The notes under the pieces are model-generated. The model was not told the origin of the DNA. It searched no databases and saw nothing but the letters and a program-made list of their open reading frames with translations. This document shows positions 1-8,688 of a stretch of 64,000 nt of DNA, in pieces (the first letter of the stretch is position 1; every line of letters starts with the position of its first letter). A program made the translations under genes and the position numbers. The DNA is taken from contig JASJAW010000019.1 in NCBI GenBank assembly GCA_030066795.1, positions 1-64,000 of the forward strand, in the 5' to 3' direction. This DNA comes from Dinoroseobacter sp. (GTDB lineage: Bacteria; Pseudomonadota; Alphaproteobacteria; Rhodobacterales; Rhodobacteraceae).

Positions 1-631
1 CGGGCGTCTGCTGCGTGTCTGTGACGTCCCCATTGATGTTGTAGGTACGTTTCAAATGGAAACGCTGCACCGTGTAGGCAGGGTCCAAGGTCAGCAGGAG
101 GTGTTGTTCGATGCCTTCGTCTTCAAGGTCCTCGTTGTCTTCGTGCAAGCGGAGCATTGTGAGGCGTTGCTGCCCGTCCACGAGTTGTTCGCGGTAATCC
201 AGAATGTGCTCGGCATCGAAGGTCGAAATGAAAGGGGCGGACGCGGGCGATTGTGCCTCTTGGGGATAATCCAGAAGCATCGCATAGCGCCCGATTGACA
301 AGACTTCGCGCAGACAATCGTCGAGCAACACGGTCATGCTGTTGCCTTCGAAAGTCGCATTCTCGCGCATGGGTTCGAGTCGGGGCGGCAGTTCAAGAAC
401 AGGTTCATTCCGGGTCACCGCCCCGACCATGCCTCGCAGCGTCCGCTCTGCTGTGGCATAGAACGACGCGCCCCAGAGGTAGCGCGTGTATTGCTGTTGG
501 CTTTGCCCTTCGGGTTTCGGGAGGTACAAGGTTGCTTGCTCGTGCAGTCGATCCTCGCCGTCCAGAACGTCGCGAATTTTGTCATACTGCCGACGCAGCC
601 GTTGATAGGTGCGGTGATAGATTTTCGCCAT
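1..631 (-). CDS. Phage portal-like protein (DUF4055 family), C-terminus truncated by window edge
   Basis: Manual reverse-strand translation from ATG at 631: MAKIYHRTYQRLRRQYDKIRDVLDGEDRLHEQATLYLPKPEGQSQQQYTRYLWGASFYATAERTLRGMVGAVTRNEPVLELPPRLEPM...GRYAMLLDYPQEAQ..., open to base 1; the 'YLPKPEG..Y..Y...A.FY....RTL.G.VGAV.R..P' pattern fits DUF4055. Not in the supplied ORF track, probably because it has no stop in the window. Confidence 0.72.
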   Translation of the reverse strand, partial: MAKIYHRTYQRLRRQYDKIRDVLDGEDRLHEQATLYLPKPEGQSQQQYTRYLWGASFYATAERTLRGMVGAVTRNEPVLELPPRLEPMRENATFEGNSMTVLLDDCLREVLSIGRYAMLLDYPQEAQSPASAPFISTFDAEHILDYREQLVDGQQRLTMLRLHEDNEDLEDEGIEQHLLLTLDPAYTVQRFHLKRTYNINGDVTDTQQTP

Positions 632-906
632 TATTCGAAAAGCCTTTTGCAGATTGAACGCCAAGGCAGGTCAAACCATCCGCGATTGTGCTCGATGCGC
701 ACACCGTCCGCTCGCTGGGTTGCGTGGACGTCGCCGACAGAGACGCGGGGGCTGACTTCAGGAGCACGTGCCGCCGCTCGGATCATCTCGGTGAGTGTTT
801 CAGGGTCGATTAGGAACTGCATCTCCGTGCAGGGACGGTCGTTCATGTCGAGGCCGATGACCATTGAGCCGTCGGCGTGTTCTTTGATCTGGAAGTCTTT
901 CAGCAT
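631..906 (-). CDS. Hypothetical phage-element protein (91 aa from internal Met)
   Basis: ORF 631..1017; likely start MLKDFQIKEHADGS at 906; stop overlaps the portal start (TAATG), indicating translational coupling. Confidence 0.55.
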   Translation of the reverse strand: MLKDFQIKEHADGSMVIGLDMNDRPCTEMQFLIDPETLTEMIRAAARAPEVSPRVSVGDVHATQRADGVRIEHNRGWFDLPWRSICKRLFE

Positions 907-1444
907 GTGAGGCGTGCCTTTGGTTGTTGTCCGCAGGCTGCGAGCAAGGGAAAGTACCACCATTACCTGCTCGGCGCGGTCAACCTGCGGACGGAGATAA
1001 TGCGCGCGCGAGAACAATACGTGAACGCGCAGGGCAATGAGACAAGAGAATGAGGTCTTTTGATCGAAAACACGTTGGCCGCACGGACGGTGCGGTCATG
1101 GGTCGATGGCGACGCGGTCAGAGCGCGGCACAGCTCGACGCTGACTCGGTTTGTTCGGTTGTTTGGTATGCTTGCAGGGGGATGGCATTGAACCGCCTTA
1201 GACGGGCGTTTTGTGCGGGGCGTGAGATTTTGGGAAATAGTATCTTCCAAATCTGCCCGGGGGCGCGTTCGCGCGTGTCAGAAAGGGGGGTGTCGAGGCA
1301 TTGCAAGGCATATTGCAAGGGCGTGCGTCACCATTGGTCAATGATTGCAATGCGTTAGGCGCTTAGAGCAGGTGATTGATCATGATTGCTCGCGGAAGAG
1401 GACGGAATTCTGCGGGGAGACAGGCCCAGAACACTGCGCAACTA

Positions 1445-1536
1445 CGTGTACACGCGCGCGTGCATAAAAATATTATTGTGTTCAGAATGCCGGAACCAAA
1501 CATAATAATTTTTTTGTGCACACGCGTGCGCGCGCG
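1445..1536. repeat. Long imperfect inverted repeat with alternating purine-pyrimidine outer arms
   Basis: Core arms 1460-1482 (GTGCATAAAAATATTATTGTGTT) and 1499-1521 (reverse complement GTGCACAAAAAAATTATTATGTT) match 20/23; outer CGCGCG/GTGCAC tracts continue the pairing imperfectly; 16-nt loop. Confidence 0.8.
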
Positions 1537-1681
1537 AATATGTGCATGGCGGCAAACGAACCTGCCACCTATCAGCCAGTTATGGCCACCTGATTAAGCA
1601 ATCGGATACTGACTCCTCGCTGTGCTAAACAATTCCGCACGCGTTGCATTGCAACGACTGAGCAATAACGGAGATCCGACC

Positions 1682-1855
1682 ATGCCCTTCGACATGATGC
1701 CCGAACCAATGACCACAAAAGCAATCGCCCGCGCTCGCGATATGCGCGCCTCTGACGTGCCTTACTCGGTCATCAACGTATCACTGCGCCAGATGCGCCT
1801 TGACCAACGTCAGCGACGCGCTGTGCTGGATTATGTCGCCCGTGAAGAACGTTAG
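1682..1855 (+). CDS. Small hypothetical protein (MPFDMMPEPMTTKAIARARDMRASDVPYSVINVSLRQMRLDQRQRRAVLDYVAREER)
   Basis: Part of ORF 1622..1855; GGAG Shine-Dalgarno-like sequence ~9 nt before ATG 1682; ends convergently with the 1852 ORF. Confidence 0.5.
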   Translation: MPFDMMPEPMTTKAIARARDMRASDVPYSVINVSLRQMRLDQRQRRAVLDYVAREER

Positions 1856-3054
1856 TAGTCGTTGATTGCCCTACGCAGTTCAGCATCACGCTCAGCGACC
1901 TTTTCCTCAAGACCGTCAACCTTGCGTTCGTCCCACCCTTCATCTTCAAGTGCATTCTGCGCGGCCCTCAACGCCTGTTCAGCCCTGTCGACCTCACGGG
2001 TGTACTCGTTATCCGTAGACTTAAACGCATCGAGCGCGCGGATGTAGTCGTCAAACCCGCTATTCCACCCCTCGCGTTCGCGTTCAGTAGGTTCGCGCCA
2101 CTCCTGACCGTCAGACACAGCGACAACCTCGCGAGTGTGATCCACCCGCCTTGCGCGTGCGTTCCAGAAGTACGTCGTGACCTCGCGATAGTGCAAACGA
2201 TACAGCTCGCGGTTCACGTCAACAGGCCCCTCCTCTGACCGACGATCTGGCCACTGTGCCTCGCGCATTTCGGGTTCTGGTATATTAGGCACCTCCTTGG
2301 ACACGGCGTAACAGAAGTCACGTTCGACAAGCCGCGCAAGTAAACGGTCCGCGTAGTGGTAATCTGGTTCGAATGGCTGCACGTCAAACGAGGGATTGTT
2401 GAGGTCGATCATTTGCGGTGTGTTCGCCCACATGAACCCGAGTTCTTGGGCCAGCGGTTCACGCATGTCCTCAACTGAACAATCCAGGTCTTTGCAGAAC
2501 GTGTCCCACGTTTCAATCGCCCGGAGGTCGCGGTCATAGAGGTGATTGCCAACCTCGTACCTGTCTCGCGTCTCCGCCATCGAAACACGTTCCGCAATGC
2601 CAACCGCCTCTTGCAGCCTGTCCCACCACGCTTCGACCTGTTCACGAACATCTGGCCGCTCGCGTTTGCCTCGTCCTGAGAACCACGCGTTCAGTGTGCT
2701 CTGCGTCATGTCGAGATCGAGCACGTCATACCAGAACGTTGCCTTTCCGATCTGCGACATCCACGCGACCAAATCCTCCCTTGGACCCTCGTCGGGTAGG
2801 AAGTCGGACGGGCGAGCGATCTGACTATCTCGCAGGCCGGTCAATTCGTCCACAATCGCCTTGTAGGTTTCGAACCCGTCCAACGCGCGATGGAATGACG
2901 AGTACGCTTTTACGCCTTCAAGCGGGTCGTCTTCAAAGACCTCGTTGACGAGATCGACGATGCGCTTTTTGGTCAGGTTGAACTTAAGGAGGTCGTCCTT
3001 CACACTACTTGGCAATGTGTCGAGTTCGGCGTTTGCATTGCGTGTTTTAACCAT
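1852..3054 (-). CDS. Orphan hypothetical element protein (~400 aa) with charged, probably coiled-coil C-terminus
   Basis: ORF 1852..3195; likely start MVKTRNANAELD at 3054, overlapping the stop of the HTH gene by 8 nt; no family recognised. Confidence 0.75.
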   Translation of the reverse strand: MVKTRNANAELDTLPSSVKDDLLKFNLTKKRIVDLVNEVFEDDPLEGVKAYSSFHRALDGFETYKAIVDELTGLRDSQIARPSDFLPDEGPREDLVAWMSQIGKATFWYDVLDLDMTQSTLNAWFSGRGKRERPDVREQVEAWWDRLQEAVGIAERVSMAETRDRYEVGNHLYDRDLRAIETWDTFCKDLDCSVEDMREPLAQELGFMWANTPQMIDLNNPSFDVQPFEPDYHYADRLLARLVERDFCYAVSKEVPNIPEPEMREAQWPDRRSEEGPVDVNRELYRLHYREVTTYFWNARARRVDHTREVVAVSDGQEWREPTEREREGWNSGFDDYIRALDAFKSTDNEYTREVDRAEQALRAAQNALEDEGWDERKVDGLEEKVAERDAELRRAINDY

Positions 3055-3286
3055 TTTGATGCTCCCGCAGCCAATCAATGACGTCTGATCGCAGGTAGCG
3101 AACGATGCGAGAATTCGGCTGGGAATAGGGAGGGCCAAATCCATCCTTACGCCAGCGGACGAGCGTTTCGTCTGACACATCCATGAACGCCGCACACTCG
3201 CGGCTCGTCATGATTTCGGGTGGATTGGAACGCACCAAATCTTGGCGCAAAGCGGAGATAGAGTCGTGAATTTGGTCAAGGGTCAT
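3047..3286 (-). CDS. AlpA/excisionase-like helix-turn-helix DNA-binding protein
   Basis: 79 aa; 'MTSRECAAFMDVSDETLVRWRKDGFGPPYSQPNSRIVRYLRSDVIDWLRE' is a typical AlpA/MerR-like HTH_17 pattern next to an integrase. Confidence 0.75.
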   Translation of the reverse strand: MTLDQIHDSISALRQDLVRSNPPEIMTSRECAAFMDVSDETLVRWRKDGFGPPYSQPNSRIVRYLRSDVIDWLREHQNG

Positions 3287-3425
3287 GTCTGGTTCCTGTG
3301 ATGAAACCTATGACCGCGCCGCTACCTGTTCCCTGATCGATCGGTTGCCCGTCGTCGTCTGCGCACGCAGCCTACTGCACCAGCCAGGTCGTTACGCGCT
3401 GGTGAGGAGGCAAGTGATAGTTAGA

Positions 3426-4628
3426 TTAGGCACTCGTTCGGTGTAATTCAATAACCCTTTGAGATCCTGTCCCCATTTCCGTGTTCAAGCGCGCGGCAAT
3501 CGCGTTCGCAGCGCGTCGCTGTTCCTCAACCGTCGGTTCGCCGTAATGCCCGAGCATGCGCAGGTCGGATGCCGTCAACGACTGCTGACCAAGCCACCTG
3601 TGAACGTGCAAAGGGGCGACCTCACGTGCGGCTGTCATCCAGTAATGCCTCAAATCGCCAATCGACGTCTTTGCCAATCTGTCCGGATGATCAATGTGCC
3701 CGACCTCTTTGACGCGTGACGGGAACACATGCTCGGTCGATTGATCGAGTGACGCGATCAGGCGTCGTGCGTCGTCGCCCAATGCGATTTTGCGCCCCTT
3801 GCTTTGCTTTTTCAGCTTGGTGAAGTCGATCACGCCCTCGTCCATGTCGATCTCGTCCCACGTCAACGACCTGAACCCGACGCCACGGAAGCCCGTGTAA
3901 AGCGTCAGCATCCAGAACGTGCGGATTACGTCGTTCTGAATACACATGATCTCAGGCAGGCGGTCGGCGAGCGAAACCGACATATCGAGTTTGCCCGTCT
4001 CGACGCGCGACCGCATCTTGGTTGACTCTATCAGTTTGGGGATGGGCAGCATTTCCATATAAAGGGCGTTGACGTGCTTCAACGTGACGCCGACGCAGAC
4101 GGACGCCTGATGCGCGGCGTGCGGCTTCGTGCTTTGCAAAGTGTTCAGGTAGACGTTCATCTGCTTGAACGGAAGTTGGTCGCAGGGAATGTGTCCCCAT
4201 TGCGCGAGATGGTTTTTGAAAGAGTTGCGATAGTCGAGCGCTGTCTTCTCGGTCATGGGTTCGCGGCGTGATGCGCGCTGCGACGTGCGGTGCGTGATCA
4301 ACATCTCAAACGCATCCCCGAAAGTCGGCAGGTCGCCCGACAATTCCTGCTCTGCTTTCGTCTTCACGTCACCCGCAACGATGTCTGCGGCTTTCGATCC
4401 TGCCTGCGTCCGCGCCCATCGCGTGTGATACTTCTTGTCTGCGAACGGGCCGAGTTTCACGCGCCGCGTCTTCTGGGCGGTTGGGTCCCATTTGTTCACG
4501 TACCAAGTTTTGACCCCGTTGGCCGTGACGCAGAGTTGCAGTCCTTTTGCGTCCGTGTCGCTATACCAAGTCGTCTTGTCGACCGACTTCGACTTGATCC
4601 AGCCGTCTGTTAGTTTTTGCTTGGGCAT
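3426..4628 (-). CDS. int: Tyrosine recombinase/integrase with N-terminal arm-binding domain
   Basis: 'LTDGWIKSKSVDKTTWYSDTDAKGLQLCVTANGVKTWYV' DUF4102-like N-terminus; catalytic-region motifs 'TGFRGVGFRSLTWDEID', 'IGDLRHYW', 'LRMLGHYGEPTVEEQRRA'; start MPKQKL at 4628. Confidence 0.88.
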   Translation of the reverse strand: MPKQKLTDGWIKSKSVDKTTWYSDTDAKGLQLCVTANGVKTWYVNKWDPTAQKTRRVKLGPFADKKYHTRWARTQAGSKAADIVAGDVKTKAEQELSGDLPTFGDAFEMLITHRTSQRASRREPMTEKTALDYRNSFKNHLAQWGHIPCDQLPFKQMNVYLNTLQSTKPHAAHQASVCVGVTLKHVNALYMEMLPIPKLIESTKMRSRVETGKLDMSVSLADRLPEIMCIQNDVIRTFWMLTLYTGFRGVGFRSLTWDEIDMDEGVIDFTKLKKQSKGRKIALGDDARRLIASLDQSTEHVFPSRVKEVGHIDHPDRLAKTSIGDLRHYWMTAAREVAPLHVHRWLGQQSLTASDLRMLGHYGEPTVEEQRRAANAIAARLNTEMGTGSQRVIELHRTSA

Positions 4629-4771
4629 GTCGTTTCCTTGCAATGGCGGTTTTGTTGCAAGGTTCACGTTACGTTCTAACGCCGGTCAAACCCAACCGAG
4701 AAACGTGTAAGCACCTAATTTTATTGAGTTTTTACGCTGAAACACCACCGAGGATCATGTCGTTCCAGTCA

Positions 4772-4816
4772 TTTGTAATCAGTAGGTCCGCGGTTCGAGT
4801 CCGTGTGGGGGCACCA
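4772..4816 (+). repeat. Partial tRNA-Thr(TGT) 3' end, candidate att site
   Basis: TTTGTAATCAGTAGGTCCGCGGTTCGAGTCCGTGTGGGGGCACCA: anticodon-loop 3' half, variable region, T-arm with GGTTCGAGTCC, acceptor 3' strand TGGGGGC-A-CCA; no matching GCCCCC 5' half upstream. Confidence 0.8.
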
Positions 4817-5259
4817 TCAGAACCTATCAGTGATCGCATCCATGGTCGCATAGATAGGTGGGCGCTGAGCTGGGTTATCATCCACGGCAAAAGGCAACGA
4901 TGAAGTCCCGCTGCCGCCGCCTTACTCACGAAAGCCCCTATGGCTATAAGCTTCCCGCCCCGCTCGGTACAAGTCTCCCCGCGGAAGGCTTCGAACTGCT
5001 TTGTGGTGCTCCTTGGAACAGACATCCGGTCGTTTTCGTCAGCTGACAGCGTTGGGCAAAACCCGCACTTCAGTCCGCGCACGGAACATCGTAGTTCAAC
5101 AAGCAATCGCAACGAGGCAGAAACAGCCTTCCTCCCGCTCCATCGGAACAGGCGAGGCCCTTTGCTCCCTGAGGGTTTGGGATCACTCAGAAACGAGTTG
5201 CCAGCGCGCCCATAAGACGGCAACCTGTTTGAAAAATCCCCTCACATGGGAGGCTCCTC

Positions 5260-5574
5260 TTGAAAAAATCTGTTGCTGTCATGGCGATTTCAGCTGGACT
5301 GTTTCTCGCTGGATGTGAAGCGCCAACCGCTAACGGAACCAATGCCGGCACGGAACAGTTGCGGTCCGTACTGACGCCTTCGATGCGTAGGGCGGGCTTA
5401 TCGGAAGAGTGCATTCAAAGCCTGTCGCCTTCAGCGTTGGCGTCGGTCAAGAGCGCGGCGAATGCCGGTCCAAGGCCGCGTGTCACAGCGGGGAACGTTG
5501 GTTTGGGCAATCCGAGACGTCGAGAAGAGGGGCGTATCCAGGCGATCGCTCGTCGGGAGTGCCCAGATTTCTGA
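5260..5574 (+). CDS. Small putative lipoprotein
   Basis: MKKSVAVMAISAGLFLAGC lipobox; GGAGG upstream. Confidence 0.7.
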   Translation: MKKSVAVMAISAGLFLAGCEAPTANGTNAGTEQLRSVLTPSMRRAGLSEECIQSLSPSALASVKSAANAGPRPRVTAGNVGLGNPRRREEGRIQAIARRECPDF

Positions 5575-5798
5575 TACGGGGAAAGCTCGCTTTGCGGCGA
5601 TTGCGATGCGCATAAGGGCCTCCCAATCCGCCCGTTTCTCTATTAATACACTTGGGCGTTCGCTGGCAGTTTGTGAAACCGCTCGTTATGTCTTTCAGAT
5701 GAGAGCCTTAATGTCGGTAATGATGTCCCACGGTAGATGTTCGTTGGACGTACGAACTGCCTGAACGTCCTTTTTCGCGAGCGGGGTCGATTTTCACG

Positions 5799-6710
5799 TC
5801 AGGCATTCTTGCCGGAGCGCAAAGCAGTGCGGATTTCCGCTACGCGGGCCAATTCCCCGCCCGCAGCTTCTATTTGTCTCCGCGCCTCACTGACCCAAGC
5901 GTGGTTCGACGAGGTGCTGCCAAAGGGTGCATCTTCGAGGCCGACGCGTACGTGGCCACCAGCCGCTACCGTTGCCGGAATCAGATTTTTAATGTCCACA
6001 TGTAAGCCTGCAATCATCCAAGGGGCTTGTGGTGCAAAGTCGTTGAGAAGTTGCACATAGGCTTCCAAAGCGTAGGGCCTCGGAGGGAACCCGAAGGTAA
6101 ACCCGTCCGAGAACATCAAGCGGTAAATCGGATCAGGGAGACCGGGCCGTTCTTCAGCCAGTGCTGCCCCCAGACGTAAAAAGCCCGGCTCGTAGATAGC
6201 GTAACTTGGGTGAACGCCGAAGGTCGCAGCGACGTCGAGGCCATGCTGAATGTGCTCTTGCGGATTTAAGTAGGTAAATCCAGTTATTTGCGAGGCAATT
6301 TGGTCATACCGCGTGAGCTGCGCAGAGCCGGGATCGACCACCGCCCATTCGATGAGCCCGGCGCGGGCGAGTGCTTCCATTGTTGCGAACCGTTCCGTGG
6401 GCGACATCGCGCCCGGCGCATCCGGGCTGCCTGAAAGCGGAAGGGTCGGGTAGACAATCACATCCTCGACCGCTCGAATGCCCTCAATAACAGCGCGGTA
6501 TGCCTCGAAGTTCTCGTACTGGCGGCCGGTTTCGGGGTCATAGACGTGCAGGTGGATCACAGCGGCGCCTTCGCGGGCGCACGCAATCCCATCAGAGATC
6601 AGTTCGTCGACAGTGATCGGCATATTGGGCTGCAGATCGCGAGACCATGGGCCGTTGAGAGCTACCTCGAGAATTGTCCCGTCCAAGCCTGTTCCTTTGA
6701 GTTTGTACAT
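5799..6710 (-). CDS. Beta-keto acid cleavage enzyme family (BKACE, DUF849)
   Basis: 'ILEVALNGPWSRDLQPNMPITVDELISDGIACAREGAAVIHLHVYDPETGRQ' and 'GGHVRVGLEDAPFGSTSSNHAWV' BKACE motifs; likely start MYKLKGTG at 6710. Confidence 0.85.
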   Translation of the reverse strand: MYKLKGTGLDGTILEVALNGPWSRDLQPNMPITVDELISDGIACAREGAAVIHLHVYDPETGRQYENFEAYRAVIEGIRAVEDVIVYPTLPLSGSPDAPGAMSPTERFATMEALARAGLIEWAVVDPGSAQLTRYDQIASQITGFTYLNPQEHIQHGLDVAATFGVHPSYAIYEPGFLRLGAALAEERPGLPDPIYRLMFSDGFTFGFPPRPYALEAYVQLLNDFAPQAPWMIAGLHVDIKNLIPATVAAGGHVRVGLEDAPFGSTSSNHAWVSEARRQIEAAGGELARVAEIRTALRSGKNA

Positions 6711-6779
6711 TTTGAAGCACGTTTCATCGCCGACTTTCGCATTCTGTAGCAAAACCGGGCAGGGCGGGAAAACAGACCT

Positions 6780-6832
6780 TTTTGCGAACCATTCGCAAAA
6801 TTCTGCTTTACTTTTTGCGAACGGTTCTCATA
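6780..6832. promoter_or_regulatory. Putative Mur/Fur-family operators upstream of sitA (one perfect, one imperfect)
   Basis: TTTGCGAA-CCA-TTCGCAAA at 6781-6799 is a perfect 8+3+8 inverted repeat; TTTGCGAA-CGG-TTCTCATA at 6814-6832 is a degenerate second copy. Confidence 0.65.
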
Positions 6833-6877
6833 TCGAGCGATAGACGCAACTGGCCCCGTTCTGGAGACTGAACTGAG

Positions 6878-7771
6878 ATGCTCAAGACGCTGTTTGCTGC
6901 AACTGCTTTGACCGGTCTGATGACCACGACTGCGCTTGCCGATGACAAGTTTACTGCTGCGACCACCTTCACGGTGATCGCCGACATGGCGCAGAACGTG
7001 GCGGGGGACGCCGCTGATGTGGTGTCGATTACCAAGCCGGGCGCGGAAATTCATGGCTACCAGCCCACGCCGCGCGATCTGTTGCGCGCGCAGGACGCCG
7101 ATCTGATCCTCTGGAACGGGCTGAACCTGGAACTGTGGTTTGAGCAGTTCTTCGGGAACCTGCGGGACGTCCCCGCCGCAATCCTGACAGACGGGATTGA
7201 TCCGTTGCCGATTGCGACCGGCAGCTATGAAGGCAAGCCGAACCCGCACGCGTGGATGTCGCTCGATAATGCGCTTGTTTACGTCGACAACATCCGCGAT
7301 GCGTTTGTTGAACATGACCCGGACAACGCGGAAACCTATCGCGCGAATGCGGAGGCCTACAAATCCGAGATTACCGCGGCGATTGCCCCGCTGCGCGCCC
7401 GTGTGCAGGAAGTGCCTGCCGCGCAGCGATGGCTTGTGAGCTGCGAAGGCGCTTTCAGCTATCTCGCACGCGATTTCGGAATGCAGGAGCTGTATCTCTG
7501 GCCGATGAACGCCGACGAAACCGGCACGCCGCAGCAGGTGCGCAAGGTGATCGACGGTGTTCGGGAAAACAACATTCCGGCCGTCTTCTGCGAAAGCACG
7601 GTAAACAACGACCCGGCCTATCAGGTGGCGCGGGAGACCGAGGCGGAATTTGGCGGCGTACTCTATGTCGACAGCCTGACCGAAGCGGACGGGCCGGTGC
7701 CAACCTATCTCGACCTTTTGCGCGTGACCTCTGAAACGCTGGCAACAGGACTGACCCCAACGGTGAACTGA
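6878..7771 (+). CDS. sitA: Metal (Mn/Zn) ABC transporter substrate-binding protein, SitA-type
   Basis: Cluster 9 metal-binding SBP: signal peptide, 'GAEIHGYQPTPRDLLRAQDADLILWNGLNLE', 'NPHAWMSLDNALVYVDNI'; first gene of a 4-gene ABC operon. Confidence 0.88.
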   Translation: MLKTLFAATALTGLMTTTALADDKFTAATTFTVIADMAQNVAGDAADVVSITKPGAEIHGYQPTPRDLLRAQDADLILWNGLNLELWFEQFFGNLRDVPAAILTDGIDPLPIATGSYEGKPNPHAWMSLDNALVYVDNIRDAFVEHDPDNAETYRANAEAYKSEITAAIAPLRARVQEVPAAQRWLVSCEGAFSYLARDFGMQELYLWPMNADETGTPQQVRKVIDGVRENNIPAVFCESTVNNDPAYQVARETEAEFGGVLYVDSLTEADGPVPTYLDLLRVTSETLATGLTPTVN

Positions 7772-7773
7772 CG

Positions 7774-8688
7774 ATGCGTGATCTGGCCCCGGACACCTTT
7801 CCCCAAGACGCAGGGCTTTTCGCCCAGAACGTGACCGTTACCTACAAGAACGGTCTGACGGCTTTGACCGATGCGAGCTTTGATGTCCCGCGCGGGTCCA
7901 TCACGGCGCTTGTGGGGGTCAACGGGGCCGGGAAATCCACGCTGTTCAAGGCGATTATGGGGTTTGTGCCCGTGGCGCGTGGCCAGATCGAAGTCATGGG
8001 CATGACCGTGCAACAGGCGCTGCGCAAGAACCTTGTCGCCTACGTGCCGCAGGCCGAGGAAGTCGACTGGGCCTTTCCGGTGCTGGTCGAAGACGTGGTG
8101 ATGATGGGGCGGTATGGGCATATGGGCCTGCTACGCCGTCCGAAGGCCGCTGACCACGCCGCTGTGGCCGACGCGCTGGAGCGGGTCGGTATGTCCGCCT
8201 ATCGGACGCGTCAGATAGGCGAGCTTTCGGGCGGCCAGCGCAAGCGCGTGTTCCTTGCCCGTGCGCTGGCGCAGGAAGGTCAGGTCATTCTGCTGGACGA
8301 GCCCTTCACCGGCGTTGATGTCCAGACCGAGGAAGCGATCATCGCGCTTCTGCGCGAGTTGCGGGAGGAGGGGCGCGTGATGCTCGTTTCCACCCACAAC
8401 CTCGGCTCTGTGCCGGAGTTCTGCGACCGCACGATCCTCGTGAAGGGCACGGTGCTGGGCTACGGGCCGACCGAAACGACCTTCACGCAGGACAATCTGG
8501 AACGTGCCTTCGGGGGTGTGCTGCGCCACTTCGTTCTGGAAGGCTCCGACTTGCACGATGACGACGACGCGCGGAAGGTCGTCATCTTCACCGACGATGA
8601 GCGTCCGCTCGTGACCTATGACGAGGTCACGCAGACCACGTCGCCCACGCCTGATCAGCAGGCCAAGAAACCCGGAGAGGACGGATGA
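7774..8688 (+). CDS. sitB: Metal ABC transporter ATP-binding protein
   Basis: Walker A GVNGAGKSTLFK, signature LSGGQRKRVFLARALAQ, Walker B VILLDEP. Confidence 0.9.
   Translation: MRDLAPDTFPQDAGLFAQNVTVTYKNGLTALTDASFDVPRGSITALVGVNGAGKSTLFKAIMGFVPVARGQIEVMGMTVQQALRKNLVAYVPQAEEVDWAFPVLVEDVVMMGRYGHMGLLRRPKAADHAAVADALERVGMSAYRTRQIGELSGGQRKRVFLARALAQEGQVILLDEPFTGVDVQTEEAIIALLRELREEGRVMLVSTHNLGSVPEFCDRTILVKGTVLGYGPTETTFTQDNLERAFGGVLRHFVLEGSDLHDDDDARKVVIFTDDERPLVTYDEVTQTTSPTPDQQAKKPGEDG

Larger units (their letters stand above)
1..4816. mobile_element. Right end of integrated phage-like element bounded by a tRNA-Thr 3' fragment
   Basis: Integrase and AlpA-like HTH adjacent to a tRNA 3'-end fragment; portal-like protein further left; left boundary outside the window. 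Confidence 0.75.

Noticed and set aside
963-1358. Overlapping small ORFs on both strands between the portal region and the inverted repeat
   Set aside because: No RBS-supported start, no recognisable motif; cannot be distinguished from noise.
4732-5223. 163-aa minus-strand ORF containing 'GAPTRTRTADLLITN'
   Set aside because: This is the classic false translation across a tRNA 3' end; here it spans the tRNA-Thr fragment. Not a supported gene.
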